Assembly (NCBI GenBank): GCA_010094045.1
Contig: ML986650.1
Span: forward strand, 112,073-176,072
DNA length: 64,000 nucleotides
Source: Lojkania enalia
Taxonomy: Eukaryota > Ascomycota > Dothideomycetes > Pleosporales
Direction of reading: 5' to 3'
Each line of letters begins with the position of its first letter. Position 1 is the first letter of the stretch. The position numbers and the translations under genes are program-made. The notes beneath the pieces are model-generated. The model saw only the letters and a list, made by a program, of their open reading frames with translations. It was not told the DNA's origin and did not search any database. This document shows, piece by piece, positions 42,575 to 55,506 of this stretch.

Positions 42575-44091
42575 TGAACTCTCACTGCTTCGATGCCAAT
42601 GTGATCGACTTGTACTAATCTCCAGGCTGCAAATCTTGTTGCAGTAATATTAAAACTTCCCGCGGGTATGGATTCCCCCAGGCCGACAATACTAACCCCA
42701 GATTCAGAATCGGCAGCGTACTTGACTCTGAGCTGCCTCAAATGCCTTCCTAGGAATCTCACGCAGCATGCGCAAACACTACCAACGATCGCAGCCTTGT
42801 ATTGGTAAGACTTGATTCTCTTTTCCTTCCTCCCCCTACCATTCCTGCTATCACTTCACTTCCCTTCACTTCCCCCAGGGGTCCGTCCTCTGTCTTAATC
42901 ATGTAAAATACTTTTTTTTTAATTCAAAATGCATCGGCTGGAGGTTACAGGGTGTTTATGGTGGGCATTCGGCTGGGCGTAATAGCGTTGGATGGGCTGG
43001 AGGCGGACTTATACTGCCTGTGGAAACGGGGAAGATCCGGAGGGTGGCTGTGCCGGTGGCATTGGATGCTACTAGACACGGGAAGCTTTCTTTGGTTAAC
43101 CCCATGGTTTTTTTCGGCCTGTCTCACGATCTAGGAATAACCAGTAAGTGCACAAAAGACGGAAAAGGGGAGCCAGGCGCTGGTGGATCATCAACAGTCA
43201 TCTACAGTCATGGGTTTTGTGGGTCGGACGCGTGGATGAGAGACGACGGAGGGAGGCTGTAGTATCTCGTGGAGGACCACTGTCTTGGATATCGGGCTTG
43301 TCCACATGTCCGACTACATCCCACACTATGCAATGCAATTTCGATAAACATCCCGGCCCGCCAAGGTGCCATGTGCGATGGTCAAGTTACAAAAGTCCAT
43401 ATGTGTCTCGGCTTGTGCGTCTCAAGGGCGATCGGCGGCGGTGCCTAAGCGGAGGAAGGCCGTGGGGCTGAGGCTACCGCCCTGCTAGCCCGTCCACTAC
43501 GAAAATAGCTGAGAACCCCTGCGTGGCCGCCAAATCTGGCCGTGCTCAGCACCTTGGAACCCTTCAACAACCACACCGATAGGACATCCCCACCGCACCC
43601 CATCGACACTGCACCGCACGAATCCCCACGACCTCTCTTTCTGCTCCAGCATCCTAGTCGTGCATCTTGCGCCCGCACGCCGCCGTCGCAGATCGCTGCG
43701 GTGCGCTTTATCTGCTTGTCACTCGCTCAATCGGGCGCCGCCGCACGCCCACCGCTCGCTCCATTCCAAACGGTCTCAGGTCTGAACACGCCATCGGCAA
43801 GCGTTTGGTGAAACGTGAACCGATTCTCATCCTCGACACTGCAGATTCTGTATCGTCGTTGCCCGTCGAGGCGTCGGACTTCCACCTGTCATATTATCGA
43901 GTCCGCCGCGCAACCTTCCTCGGCTCCATTGCTCTCGGCCCTATCGATAGTCGACATCGCCTTCCCAGCCTCCACCCAGCACCTTCTTGAGCAATCGCAT
44001 CCACGTTCGGCATCAAACCAGACGAGCGATAAGGTAGAAAGTGCAAGAGGCTCGCTGCAGCCTTTGGGTGGTAGAATGGTAGAAGACAAGT
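42575..44091. other. Long 5' region of the Mg2+ transporter gene
   Basis: 1.5 kb between two plus-strand genes. The stretch 43.5-44.0 kb is C-rich and pyrimidine-rich on the plus strand, typical of a fungal promoter or leader. Several overlapping Arg/Ser/Pro-rich ORFs there (43542-43811, 43667-43990, 43815-44201) look like compositional artefacts. Confidence 0.45.
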
Positions 44092-45739
44092 ATGCAGCGT
44101 TTGCACGCAACACCTACCTGCGCCGAGAGCTTACAAGAGGACAGATACATCGGCCTCATATTGGCCATATCATCATCACTAGCGATTGGTATGTCTTATG
44201 ACGTTGGACACTCATTCTCAGTGCGTTGACTATTTGCTTTCAGGTTCAAGTTTCGTAATAACCAAAAAGGTCCGTCTTCATATGCTCTCGAGACCTGTCT
44301 AACTTTCGAACCCCCCGACTACGCCCACACCCCTCCTGCACGACATCGCTGACCCACATATTCTATAGGGATTGAACGCAACGGCAGAGAAACATGGATT
44401 CGACGGCGACGGTTTTTCATATTTACAAAACCCAACATGGTGGGCAGGAATCATAACAAGTAAGCACAGTGCATCCACGAAGCTGGAACTGCTAGCTAAT
44501 AATTTCTAGTGGTCCTCGGAGAAATCTTCAATTTCGCTGCCTACGCCTTTGCGCCCGCAATTCTCGTAACGCCGCTCGGTGCGCTTTCTGTTCTTATCGG
44601 GTGCGTTTGCTCAGCTCAAAAGCATGACAATCGTCTAACAAGTCCTAGAGCAGTATTGGGTTCATACTTCCTTGGAGAACATCTGGGATTGCTAGGGAAA
44701 ATTGGATGTGCAATCTGCCTGATAGGTTCCGTCATTATAGTCCTCCATGCACCACCAGATAGAGAGGTCTCGTCTGTCGATGAGATCTTGCACTTCGCTG
44801 TTCAGCCCGGTATGCCGCCCAGAAATTGAGCATCACAATGGGGAGTCCTAATGTCATTTTGCTAGGATTCTTATTCTACTGCCTGTTCGTTGCCGTCTTC
44901 TCCATCTTCATGATCTACAAAGTAGCACCCAAGCACGGTCGCAAAAACCCCCTAATCTATCTTTCGATCTGTTCCACCACCGGCTCGGTCTCTATCATGG
45001 CGATCAAGGCATTTGGAATTGCTTTGAAGATGACATTTGCAGGGAAGAATCAGTTCACTCATCCGTCTACCTATGTTTTCATCATCTTGGTTGTTGGCTG
45101 TATTCTGACGCAGATGAATTATTTTAACAAGGCATTGAGTCAGTTTTCCACCAACATGTAGGTGCTCAACAGACCCTTTCAAATGGCTGAACGCCTAGAC
45201 TAACTTACGGCAGTGTAAACCCACTTTACTACGTTACCTTCACCACTTGCACTCTCATCGCATCATTCCTTCTCTTCCGCGGTTTCAACACGACAAATGC
45301 CGTCAACACGATATCATTACTCTGCGGATTTCTAGTCATCTTTTCCGGAGTCTATCTCCTCAATCTCTCTCGCGACGATCCGGATGGCCGAAATACACTA
45401 GGCAACAATTTCTCAGACGCTCCACCTACAGATGGCATTTCTGGATTTCCGACGAGGAGAAGCATGCAATCTCGTAGGAGCACAGACAGCGGATTTAGGA
45501 GTCCGTTCCTCGGCGGGGCCGGCAATAGACACAGCATGAGCGATCGAAGGGCGCTGATGGGTGACTACGATGTCGAGAACCAGTTCGAGTTAGGTGACTT
45601 GGCAGAAGATTCCGAAGACGAAGCGGACAACGGTGGGAAGAGAACGAGTTTCGATGAGGAAACCGGCGCCTCAAACGACGCGCCGAGAGGCAGCGTACGA
45701 GTCCAGAAAGAGACTGTGCGACCGAACATGAAAGGCTAG
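44092..45739 (+). CDS. NIPA-type magnesium transporter (DUF803)
   Basis: Seven exons: 44092-44188, 44244-44269, 44369-44459, 44510-44600, 44649-44809, 44866-45157 and 45214-45739. They give 427 aa. Splicing restores family blocks: EDRYIGLILAISSSLAIGSS, FVITKK|GLNATAEKHG, WWAGIIT|MVLGEIFNFAAYAFAPA, LGALSVLIG|AVLGSYFLGE, YKVAPKHGRKNPLIYLSICS and LTQMNYFNKALSQFSTN|IVNPLYYVTFT. There are about nine membrane helices, then a ~110-residue hydrophilic tail with RRSMQSRRSTDSGFRSP and acidic stretches. NIPA proteins carry Mg2+ at the plasma membrane or endosomes. A stop lies in frame 10 nt upstream of the chosen ATG, so the start is firm. Exon 2 is only 26 nt. Confidence 0.93.
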
Positions 45740-46719
45740 AAAAAACTAAATACTGCGAGGGGTTCGTAATATGTCGTTTTCAGCAGCAAAGATAATGGTG
45801 CTACGTTTACAGGATTTGGCGTCTGTATGTATATACGACTTTATCGGGTTTCCTAGACGGCGGTGACCGCTCAGCTGGCTGCGCGGCTTTTGGATGATTG
45901 GTCTTTTTTTTTTTTCAGCTTGTTTCGATTCATACACCTGTTGGACGCTTAGATGGGGTCCCAGTGGAGCTTAGCATCGGCATATTTTTCGGGCTGGGGT
46001 TATTGATAGGTGTTTGGGAGTCTTATAGCTAGCGTCCTTGGGGAGAGGAATCTTTTGTATTTTGTATTTTTATGGGAAGGTTCGTTTGGTTGGCTGGGCG
46101 ATGGGTATACCCGGGAGGGTTGGGATAGGCATTGAATTTTGGTGTTGAGAATTGAATTGAAAAAAAAGTACTTTGAAAATCTAGGTGCATGGAATTGTGT
46201 GGTGTGTTGTTAGGGTCTAGATGCTTAGATGCGCGCGAACTTCTAGGAAAGGGTGGCGGAAGGGTTATGTGGGGTTGGAGGATTATGGATGGGGTTCAGT
46301 CGTTTCTCTGGTGTGACTGAGGCTGGTGCTGTGATTCTTAGCTGCTACCTAGGCATCTTATGTAGTCAGTTTGGAGTTGCACGTGAGTGCGTGCAGACAA
46401 GCCGAAGCGCGGGCGGGCCGTTGTAATAGCTAAAGATGCATGCGGTAACAGCCTCCTAAATTCTATCGTTCTATGCACTTGTTCTTATACAAGAACATCT
46501 TAGTTTAAATCAAGCGTGATTATTTTTCAATCGAGTCGATATTTCTATTGATTGCTTGGTGCTACGAGATTCTTACTACCAAAGTGCAGAGCTAGCGACT
46601 TACACGCGAGCGTGCTAACTATTTAGAGGTTTTAGTCGCGACCTAACCTGCCAATGCTCTCGACATCCGCAATACCAACAGCCTACAATTCCCTAGTCCG
46701 CTAGAGCATAGCCGTCAAC
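45740..46719. other. Intergenic between two plus-strand genes
   Basis: 3' region of the Mg2+ transporter, then APC4 promoter. The plus strand is strongly G/T-rich at 45.95-46.3 kb. A CACGTG box lies near 46380, about 340 nt before the APC4 start. Confidence 0.45.
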
Positions 46720-49465
46720 ATGGAGCCACCAACCGGCCCCAAGCTGCTCCAGCAGGCAGAAAAGATCCTCCTTCGGCCCATTCACCCTCATCTGATTTCT
46801 TACTGCCCCACGATGGACTTGATTGCTTTGGTTACAGATGAGGAGAGCCTGGATGTTTACAGAATAAATGGCCAGCGCGCATTTTGTTTGAAGAGAAAGA
46901 GTTCAACTACCACCGTCGACTCCATTTGCTGGGAGTTCAACGGCCAGGCCATCGCCGTTGCTTGGAGCGACGGGTTCACGGATATAATTTCTTCTGAAAC
47001 GGGGAAGGTGATACACAAGGATCTTGCGCCACCTGCGATAGGTCCTGGTAAGCGGAGAATCCAGTGTGTTGGATGGGGGCTCAACTTCATTGATGTCGAC
47101 GCCGTGAAAAGGAGAATAGGCATTCCGAAACAGAAGACAGATAGCAGCGGGATAAGTATCAATTTTACTGCCTCCACCACCGATGGTTGGGATACGTTCC
47201 AGGATGATACGACACTCGAGGACTTTCTACAACGGCAACCAGACCTCCAAACGCTGGATATAGCGCCTGATCTGCCGGAGCAGCTAGCCATGATGGATAT
47301 AGAGACACTTCTACCGAAACTTCCACCTATACCGTCGCCACCTATGACGCCATTCATGCGTCTCCAGCAGCAGGCAGAATCTAGCGCTTTTGGTACTCAG
47401 GCTCAGGTGGATGCTATACTGCATTCACAACATATGAAGGACCAAAATTCTGTAGACATGTTCATACGGTGTACCGATGTGGGCACAGTCCATCCTTCCA
47501 TTTACGACTCACTGGAAACAGTCAACGTGCACTTACCGGAGAATTGGGGCATCGAGAAATGCAGGCCGATACTCCACACCAGCCATCCATACAGTTGCAG
47601 CCACAGCCTCTTGATGGAGGTGAAATCTGGTGAGACGACGAAACTAGCCTTTGTACCGCTAACACTTGGCTTCATCCCATCAGCTGGCATTTACCTGCAC
47701 CTAATTGCGTCGAAGACAGCCCAACTGCAGAATCTTCTGTTATACATCCAGCAATGTCTTCAACGCATCCAATCTTACTGGAGGCATTCTCAAGAACTCC
47801 CTTCAAAATTAATGATGAACTTTTCCGAGACCCTAGAAAATAAAGATCAAGGCAACCTAGTACAGAATTTATATCAACTAGCATGTACCGGCTATTGTCC
47901 GCCCGTGCTCAAAGAATGGCTAGTCGATGAACTGCAAGAAGCCGTAAGTTCCCATCTCCCGAAATTTTTAAGACGAGACCATTGATAGACCGAAGGGCCA
48001 CAAGCGCTGGGACACAGCCGTAATGTCCTCATTGACCACTATCCTTGCTCTAATCCACGAAAACCTCCTCCCTGCCATTGACCGATGCACAATAATCTTG
48101 TCTCGACTCCGCGGGCTGGCTGAATACCATGACCAGAACTGGATTTTCAATGCACCCGCCACAACCTTCACTTCCCTCCTCACACACCTACAAAACCTGC
48201 GGCTATTAGCGCATACCACGCTTCTCTATGGTGGAGATGAGAAGCGGCAATTCGAGTTTTTCAGTAAGTGGCTAAGATACGAGATAGACCTTGAAGCCAC
48301 AGAGCTAGAATCATCGTCCCGCGAGGAAATGGAGAATAAAGATCCCGGCGTGGATATCGGCATGGTGCTCGAGTATATAAGATATCCACTCACACAGAGC
48401 GATCTAGCGCCCTATCTCCGCCCCAAGGCCCAGCTTTCTTCTGAGCAGCAAAAAAGCCCCGCCGCTAGCTACGACGAAACACGAAAGGCAATCGATTTAT
48501 TAAAGGAGGGCGCGCATTACAAAGAAGAAGCGCTATGTCTAGAGCACGTGCTCATCCAGTTCTCCACCAACTGCACAAAGCTCTTCCAGCAAATAAGCCA
48601 ATGGCAAGAATCCCACATAACCATGTCTCACGGCCTAGTCCTCGAATCTGATCACAGCACCGACACAGAATCGCATACGCTAGATATGAGGATGGTGTTT
48701 GAGGTAAGCTGCCTTTTTCCTCGCCGTGAGAGACCCCATAACGCGCACCAGGAAAATAAAAACTACGACCCCAAAACCGGTAAAAAACCAACAAATGAAA
48801 ATGACCTAGCTTCTCAATTCACGCAGCTAACTCTCTCCGAGCCTCACAGCACGACCACGATATCCACATTCATCGCCTATGCCCCTCGAGCCCAGACGTC
48901 CGAGCTGCGCGTCCACAAATTAACGCACACGCCCACCATCGACGAGCTGCCGAGGACCCTACACGCTTATGCCGCGACGGTACTCCGGTTCGACGGATAC
49001 AGCATACAGCACCTTCGCTTCGTCGATGATAAGATCCTCCTGCTACTTCTGCGGTCAGCATCGAACCAGCACCACCACATCGTCTGCCTCCCCTACAACA
49101 CACCCATGTCTCCAAGTCCCGCCTACCCGCTCCCCTACACCCCACTCACTCTCCCACTTACACACTCATTCCTCCCAACCGGCACCGCAACACCGCTTCC
49201 CGCCCGCCAGATTGTCAACTTCACAAACGACCGCGTCGCCGCGTACACCAGACATGTTTTCGAAAAGGAATTTACGCCGTTGAGGCTGGTGGTTAATGGG
49301 ATGGCGGGCAGGAGGGTCGTGCTCGTGCTCGGCGATGATAGGAAACATTATCGGGTGCTAGATTTGGACTATAGAGGAGTGGAGGAGGGTGATGTGCGGG
49401 CGAGAGAAAAGGAGGGTAGTAGTGGAGATGGGGATGGAGATGGAGATGTTGAAATGGGGGGTTAG
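46720..49465 (+). CDS. APC4: Anaphase-promoting complex subunit 4
   Basis: Exons 46720-47943 and 47996-49465 joined in phase 0 (GCC|GTAAGT ... GAAG|GGC), giving 897 aa. The N-terminus is the Apc4 WD40-like part (SYCPTMDLIALVTDEESLDVYRI at about 28-50; SICWEFNGQAIAVAWSDG). The junction restores ELQEA|GHKRWDTAV, typical of the Apc4 long domain, followed by the helical LIHENLLPAIDRCTIILSRLRGL block. APC4 is a scaffold subunit of the ubiquitin ligase that drives mitotic exit. A further 48-nt intron (48704-48751, GTAAGC...CAG) may be removed in frame, which would make it 881 aa. The C-terminus ends in an acidic Gly/Asp run. It converges with the uL2 gene. Confidence 0.9.
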
Positions 49466-49840
49466 GGTGAAACGGATGTCGGGTGTGCACTTGTATGGAG
49501 TGGATAGGATTTGACGTTTATGGGGGTCGTCTTCTCGATGAATGGAAAAGATAATATGGATGAGCGGATATGGCGATAGCGATAGCACACACATTGCACT
49601 ACGAGTACTATCGTCGATAGTCTGGATAATGATCAAATTCCGAAACCACACGACCCAAATCAGATCAGATGCGAAGTAGTCTTTTTGTTTGGATTCGTAT
49701 GCCCAGAATTTGCTACAGGAACACGCAAAATATGCTCATATTCTTCTGTAAAGGGTTTCATAACGCCCCGCCATCCGCATAAAGAGTTATGAGAATCAAC
49801 GTCAGAACCGTTGTCGCCATCATCATGCCCGTCCTCCCTT
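49466..49840. other. Convergent 3' ends of APC4 and uL2
   Basis: 375 nt between two stop codons in tail-to-tail orientation. It must hold both polyadenylation sites. The ORFs seen here are antisense shadows of the genes' ends. Confidence 0.55.
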
Positions 49841-50918
49841 CTACTCCTTCGTCTTCTGCGTACCGCGCAACAGACCCGTCCTCCGTGCCGCGATAAGACC
49901 GGCCTTTTGACCTTGTGATGCCTCCCGAGAGATAGTGGATGCTTTACCGATATGCTGGTGGTTACCACCACCGTGAGGATGGTCGACGGGATTCATGGCT
50001 ACACCACGAGTCTTAGGCCAGCTATTGCGCTTGACGGCAAACTACATCACCGTTAGATATTCCTCCGAAGTAACATCGATATTTTTTGTGATGCATACCT
50101 TGTGCTTGGCTCGTGAGGCCTTGAGGAGCGGCTTGTCTGTTCGGCCGCCTCCTGCAACGATACCGACCATGCCACGGGCAGAATTGGGAAGGACCTTCTT
50201 GGCGCCGGACGGGAGCTTGACACGGGTCTTGCCCTCGTCAAAGTTGTGACCGATGACAGTAACGTAGTTGCCGGAGGTGCGGCCGAGCGCGCCGCGATCA
50301 CCAGACTTGTCTTCGACGTTGGTAAGGACGGTACCTTCAGGGGCGGAGGCGAGGGGGAGGACGTTGCCAATGGTGAGGGCGGCGTGCTTTCCAGCGTAGA
50401 TGAACTTTCGACATGTTAGCCTCCCTTTCCCCGTTGCTAATTTGTGCATCTGATGTTCCCAACGAACCTGGCCGGTGTACATGCCCTCGTTAGCAATGAA
50501 GGTCTCGGTGACATGCTTGAATCGGTATGGCTGCGAATCTTGTAAGCGTGCGATTATCATCAGCAGAAGGAATCTCGGTATCATACGCTTCGGAAAACGA
50601 CCTTTGCAAGAGGAGCGCCTGCCATCAATCGTCAGAAAAAATGGCCTGTTCAACATCTCAGGTTTTTTCAATGAGGCTACTCACCACGACCGGAATCATG
50701 GACAATCTCCTTCACAACGCCTCGAATGTAGCCATTGCGCTCAGCCTATACCAATTAGCTCTCCATCCCAATCGTTTCTCCAATTTTTCGCGGTTTGGTG
50801 TGCGGGAGGGACGTACATAGTCGAGGGTGCGGAACTGGGCAGGCGCCTTGTTCAAGCGGGTGTTGGCCGTGAAGATGGAGCCGCGGCCCTTACGCTGGTT
50901 CCTGATAACCCTACCCAT
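49841..50918 (-). CDS. RPL2: 60S ribosomal protein uL2 (L2/L8)
   Basis: Six exons: 50918-50817, 50745-50685, 50618-50587, 50530-50468, 50404-50099 and 50041-49841. They give 254 aa, the same length as yeast Rpl2. The N-terminus is [20 protein letters not shown]. The core includes [14 protein letters not shown] and [20 protein letters not shown]. The C-terminus holds [15 protein letters not shown], with the histidine-rich loop near the peptidyl-transferase centre. Every junction restores a conserved segment, for example [22 protein letters not shown] and [13 protein letters not shown]. The frame is open upstream to 51014, but family proteins begin at MGRV, so I use the inner ATG. Six exons is intron-rich for such a short gene. 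Confidence 0.97.
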
Positions 50919-51748
50919 GGCGACAGTGTTGTGATGGAGGGCGGTATTGTCGATTGAATTTCGGAATCGAAGGGCCTCGTCAGTTTCGAAATGGCGAGTG
51001 TGGCCCTTAGTCATGCTCGCTTCGGTAGCTTCTTCGGGACTAGTGCCGAGCGGTCGCCCGCAAACGTGTGCCGCGAGGATCTACTACACGACTTTCTAGC
51101 ATGATTCCATTAGTCGTGATATTTTCTGATTTTAGAATATGCTAGGTGCATTTGTTTCCTTGCTAAGGAAATCAGACATGCTATTATTACATACTGTATC
51201 ATCCGATGCTACTTTGACTTAGAGTCACGTGCACATCGCGCGCACGTTACCTAGGGTCTTTTAAGGGAATCACATCAAGCAATGCGCAACTATCACATTT
51301 GTCGCTAGAAAGCTTTCTACTCTTCTCTTTCATCGCGCTTATATCATCTACTGGTCATGCAAGTAGAGAGATTTGCTCTCTTCCCTTTTCGCTTCGCACT
51401 TCGAGGCTCCAAAATCGGCGACACCGAGCCTCTTCTCAGTGTAGTCAGCCGCTTCAGCTCTGGGACTCATCTGTTCACCCTTTTCAACAGTTGAAAGAAT
51501 CTTGAATGTTTAATTGGGTACCAGAGCAGTTCTAGGCAGCATAAGAGAGAAAACGAGACGATTCAGCCGTTACGCAACGGAAGGAGCCTTAGCCCAGCAC
51601 AATATATTGCTACAACAGGGAACCAGCAATATAAAGCTGGCTTAGTATCCTGGCCCAATCTATAATATAATAGTCAGACTTGAGTACCTCAAGCATAGTT
51701 TCAAGATCCTATCTTTCTCTTTCTATATGGTCTCGCGCTTTCTTTGCG
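50919..51748. promoter_or_regulatory. Divergent promoter region, uL2 / secreted protein
   Basis: 830 nt between the two starts. A CACGTG E-box (51226-51231) sits beside a GCGCGCACGT stretch about 310 nt from the uL2 start. Such sites bind bHLH factors in fungi, but binding here is inference. Confidence 0.4.
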
Positions 51749-52477
51749 ATGATGTCCTCCCTCCACTTACTTCTTAAGGCCGTGGCGCTTCTACCAATCG
51801 CTTTGGGATCGCCCTACTTACAGGCGCATCGGAAAGATGGTCCGGGGCTGCACACACTAACAGCATATGTACCCGGCGACAAAGTCTATGACGGACTAAA
51901 AGTCGAGTACGGTGGGTACCTGAACCTCTTCCAAGAGAAAACGGGCCAATACTGTCCGACCCAGGTCCAGCCAAACTGCCCAAACGGCACCGAGCTCGTA
52001 TTCTCCGGGACCTTCTATCCTGTGAGCTCTCAACTGCACTGTTCCTAAATGGAAACTTTCTCTAATACGATAGCGCAGTCCTCGATGGTGCCCGGCGGCC
52101 AAGAATTCTACGTCTCAGGCGACGGCTCAACTCACATCACAGTCCAGCACTCACACGCTTTTCCGCCAGGCTCTTATCCGTACTATTACGGCTGGACATG
52201 GACTTCCTTCACGAACAGGCCCGCACCGTCTGCTGCGTGTCCGACGGATGATCCGTTGTACAACTGCGATATTCCGACCGGTTACTTTACGTTTAAAGCG
52301 CCGGATGGGCCGGAGGGGTATGAGGGAGGGCTGAAGGCTTGTAGGAATGTTTATGATGAGAGCGTGACGAGCGTGTATGCTGTTACGCCAGGTTTCAATC
52401 TAACAGGGTGTGTGAAGATGAAGGGACTGGCGACGCATGCGTATTCGGGCGTTAATCCGCCGGTTTGGGCTTATTGA
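51749..52477 (+). CDS. Secreted protein of unknown function, ~223 aa
   Basis: Exons 51749-52021 and 52079-52477 (intron GTGAGC...GCGCAG, phase 0), giving 223 aa. A signal peptide (MMSSLHLLLKAVALLPIALGSP) is followed by a compact domain with several cysteines: QYCPTQVQPNCPNGTEL, AACPTDDPLYNCDIP, LKACRNVY, LTGCVKM. It also contains MVPGGQEFYVSGDG and LNLFQEKTGQYC. The pattern of a small secreted protein with a VPGGQ-x-(V/F)-Y-V motif recurs in many ascomycetes, some copies being annotated only as IgE-binding-like. Function unknown, likely extracellular. Confidence 0.8.
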
Positions 52478-53094
52478 TATTGTTCTAGTACTTTGAGGGA
52501 TGATTTACGTTTATATCGAAGTCGAATAGGGGATTGTAAACTAGTAGTATAGTCAAATCGAACGATGTTCTTGGATCAATGATAGTGGGAATGCATACCG
52601 ATTGAAAAGCTTCTCTTGACTAATTGTAAAATTATTAACGATGAACACGATGGCTAATGAAGCCAGTGGAAGGTTTTTCTTCACCGACTATAGTGTAAAA
52701 GCATCGGTGTATATGCCAACCTCGAGTCCTGAAGCTAGCAAAGAGCACTAAGGCACCACCTCGCACGTTTCATCCCCTTTCCCGCAAGCGTCAAAGGTCT
52801 AAAGGCCTGCATCTGCAGAATTTCAAAGATCTTGGCGCTTAGAAACGAGGCGGAAAAACACAAGAGCCATCCTCTGAAGACATGGGTCTGGCTGACGGGC
52901 TTCTAAGGTGGCCTTGTGGAGAAACATGCTTAGAGCGGACGCAGAGCAGCGGAAGCCGGAATATTGGACCACAAACTGAATTTGGGTGACTCTCCATTAG
53001 CACGAGAGCTTTGGAGACCTTATATGTTCTAATAAAAGTTTATGAGTTGAGTTGAGGATTTTGCGGGGCTAAGGTGGCTACGGGCTAGCGCTCC
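52478..53094. other. Intergenic, no supported gene
   Basis: 3' region of the secreted-protein gene leading into the tandem duplication. Confidence 0.45.
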
Positions 53095-53440
53095 ACAGTG
53101 TCAGTAGAAGGCAAGTCCCGGTCGTTTTAATTTCCTCGACAGCAATCATTGACCTTTGGCTCCCTGTTTATGTGCCACCGATTTAGATATATCTTATCAT
53201 ATCTAGAAGAAATCATTATCTTATAATACGAAGATGTGATGCTGAGCCCGCTGGCGCTCGAAAGTGTCAAATGAGCATAGGTCAAGGTCACTGTTGGCTG
53301 CTTGACAGCAGTCCTTGGCCTTGGGCTCTCCTATAATGTTCCCATAAAGCAATGCTATCTTACTGTATTTGGAGAGAGTCATTGCCTTATAATATGAAGT
53401 TGTAGTGATGAATCCGCTGACGCTGGAGAACGGTGGTGGG
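53095..53440 (+). repeat. Diverged tandem duplication, unit ~175 bp
   Basis: Two successive blocks share, in the same order, GACAGCA(A/G)TC, TTGGC(T/C)-rich text, TAT-x-TTA with TTGCCTTATAATA(C/T)GAAG-like text (about 53210 and 53388), then CCGCTGGCGCTCGAAA / CCGCTGACGCTGGAGA. The first block is about 53095-53268 and the second about 53269-53440. Many differences are transitions. No coding content. Confidence 0.6.
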
Positions 53441-55506
53441 ATTTCTGGTCGACGCTGCTCGCTGGCGCTTGAAAGCCATCTTCTGAGTCTCTGTCTCGAG
53501 TTCCTTAGAACTATCAGCCGACTTAGCGATTAGGTTATGTCTCTCTTGAGGGTGAGAAAACCAGAAAAATACTCACAGGCGCTGTTGTTGTCTAATCTGA
53601 GCAGAAAACCCCTTCTCTTTGCACTGAGAAGTGCATAGATAGAGCACCGCAAGAAGTGGGAGAAATTCTGTTTGCATAGCCATGAAAAGGAAATGCCGGT
53701 CCTGCTGAAGCTGCCAGCGTCCTCCTTGGTGGGAGGAGGCCAACCCCCTGAGGCGTCTCCGGGATCCTGGCAAAATGCGCCGTACAGGAAACGCAGCAGC
53801 AAAGACCGCCGCTCCTGAGGGTAAACAACGCCTATCAGCCCATATTAATGCATCCCTCCCTAATTTGCTTCTCGTATAGACCGAGAATAACGTAGCCTCA
53901 GCTGCTCAAGGGGGTTCAACATTGTTTGTGACCCCTCGACGGGACAGTTTCTTGCTTGGCATCAGTATTCTGTGACACAACTGACGGATTAGAACTTAAG
54001 CACGGGCAAAGATCAGAGACTAAGCCATTGAATCAGTCATGGACAAGGCAGACACGGCTCCAGGAGGCCGTAATATCTGTTCCAAAACCTGACGCCTTCG
54101 GTAAATGAAGTTGAGCTTGGCACACATATCGACTAAAGAGACCTGCAACACGGGAACTTTGCTAGGTCTGATTTTCAAAGTAGACACCAACAAAGTAGAT
54201 TTATCTCTAACGGATCGCGATAACTGTTCTGAAGGCAATCTGTACGCCCGAAAGAGGATCAAGCTTGGCATGAACCCTTAGGCATCAGTCCTTAGGCATT
54301 AGTCCACAAAATTCAATCGAACTATTGACAGAGTGACCCCGGGAAAAGAACAACTACAAAATGATCTAGTTAACTTAAACAAGGCTGATCCCTGCCAATG
54401 AATTTGACATAGCTCTTTCAAAAGAGAACCGTCTGCTCTCAATACCGCCCAATTCTCAACTCGGAAACAGGCATTAAACGAAAACACGCCTCAACTTCAT
54501 GCTAAAAGAACAGAGAACACAACCAAGCAATACTGCACTTGTTCACGCAACATGAAACCCATTCTAGAAAGCGAGCTACCTACCCAATGTGCAACCGTTC
54601 AAAGTTCTAAACCCAAACATCTCCTCAAAACAACTATGGTAAATCAAGACCAATTACGTCTTTCTTTCCCTACATCTAGTCTCCAAATCGCGCAAGAAGC
54701 CATCAAATCTGCCTTACACGCGACACATGGTCCTAGTGCAGGAACCCGTCCTATTCTAAGCCCAATAATTAACTTATTCACCAAAACAAACACGAGGTAC
54801 AAACAAGCTTTGAACACCGCCAACACGCGCCACGGCCATCTATGAATTGGTCCGGCAAGGCTGTTTATTGCCGATTACGCGTCCTCTCATCCTCCTATCT
54901 TTCCTCTATGCCCAAAATAAGCACCGCGGACAGTCCGGTGTAGCCGCTTTGACGGATGCCGACTAACCCGTTTTGTGAAGGGAAGTATGCCTTGCTGCAC
55001 GTGATCTCTGTGTTCAGCGAATGGGAGATCAGTGGACGCGAAACGCTAGGCCTGATTTGGAGGGGTACGAGTGTTGAGTGTCATACCCGTTGCCAGAGGT
55101 TTCGAGTTGGAGGATAGGTATAAGATATAAGGAAAGACATGTGACTATAGAGAGATTCCGGAGTGTGAATTATCAAGTCGTCTGTCCATTCTAGAATCTT
55201 GGTTGCTTGTCCCGGTTGCTACAAACCCACTCGGAGATATCGTTCTCGCCTCTGACGAGTCGCTCGCCACCCTGTCACGGATATATAGCTCCCAGCTCCC
55301 TCGCTATTATTCACGATATATAGGCCACTTCATCGCTCGGTACTCAGACCAATTCCCTCCATAAACTGCAACCATCACTCATCCAATTTTGTACCCAGAC
55401 AGAGGCTACTTCTCAGTGAACGCAAGACCCGAGAATATCCGTCCGAATCTTCCGCCTACTAGGCCCCGTCAACCGTTATCTAGACAATCAGTATCCCTCA
55501 GTCACC
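53441..55506. other. Long stretch without a clear gene
   Basis: About 2 kb. Three overlapping minus ORFs at 53530-53828 in different frames cancel each other as coding candidates. The plus ORF 54552-54845 (97 aa) is the best single frame but has no recognisable feature. The last ~200 nt is presumably promoter and leader of the microprotein gene. Confidence 0.45.

Noticed and set aside
43542..44201. Overlapping Ser/Pro/Arg-rich ORFs before the Mg2+ transporter
   Set aside because: All three frames are open because the DNA is pyrimidine-rich. The real gene starts at 44092 in another frame with an upstream stop.
50919..51014. In-frame N-terminal extension of ribosomal protein uL2
   Set aside because: Family proteins begin at MGRVIRNQ and the rebuilt length is exactly 254 aa. 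The extension ([13 protein letters not shown]) has no counterpart.
53530..53828. Three small minus-strand ORFs
   Set aside because: Overlapping in three frames over the same bases with no domain.
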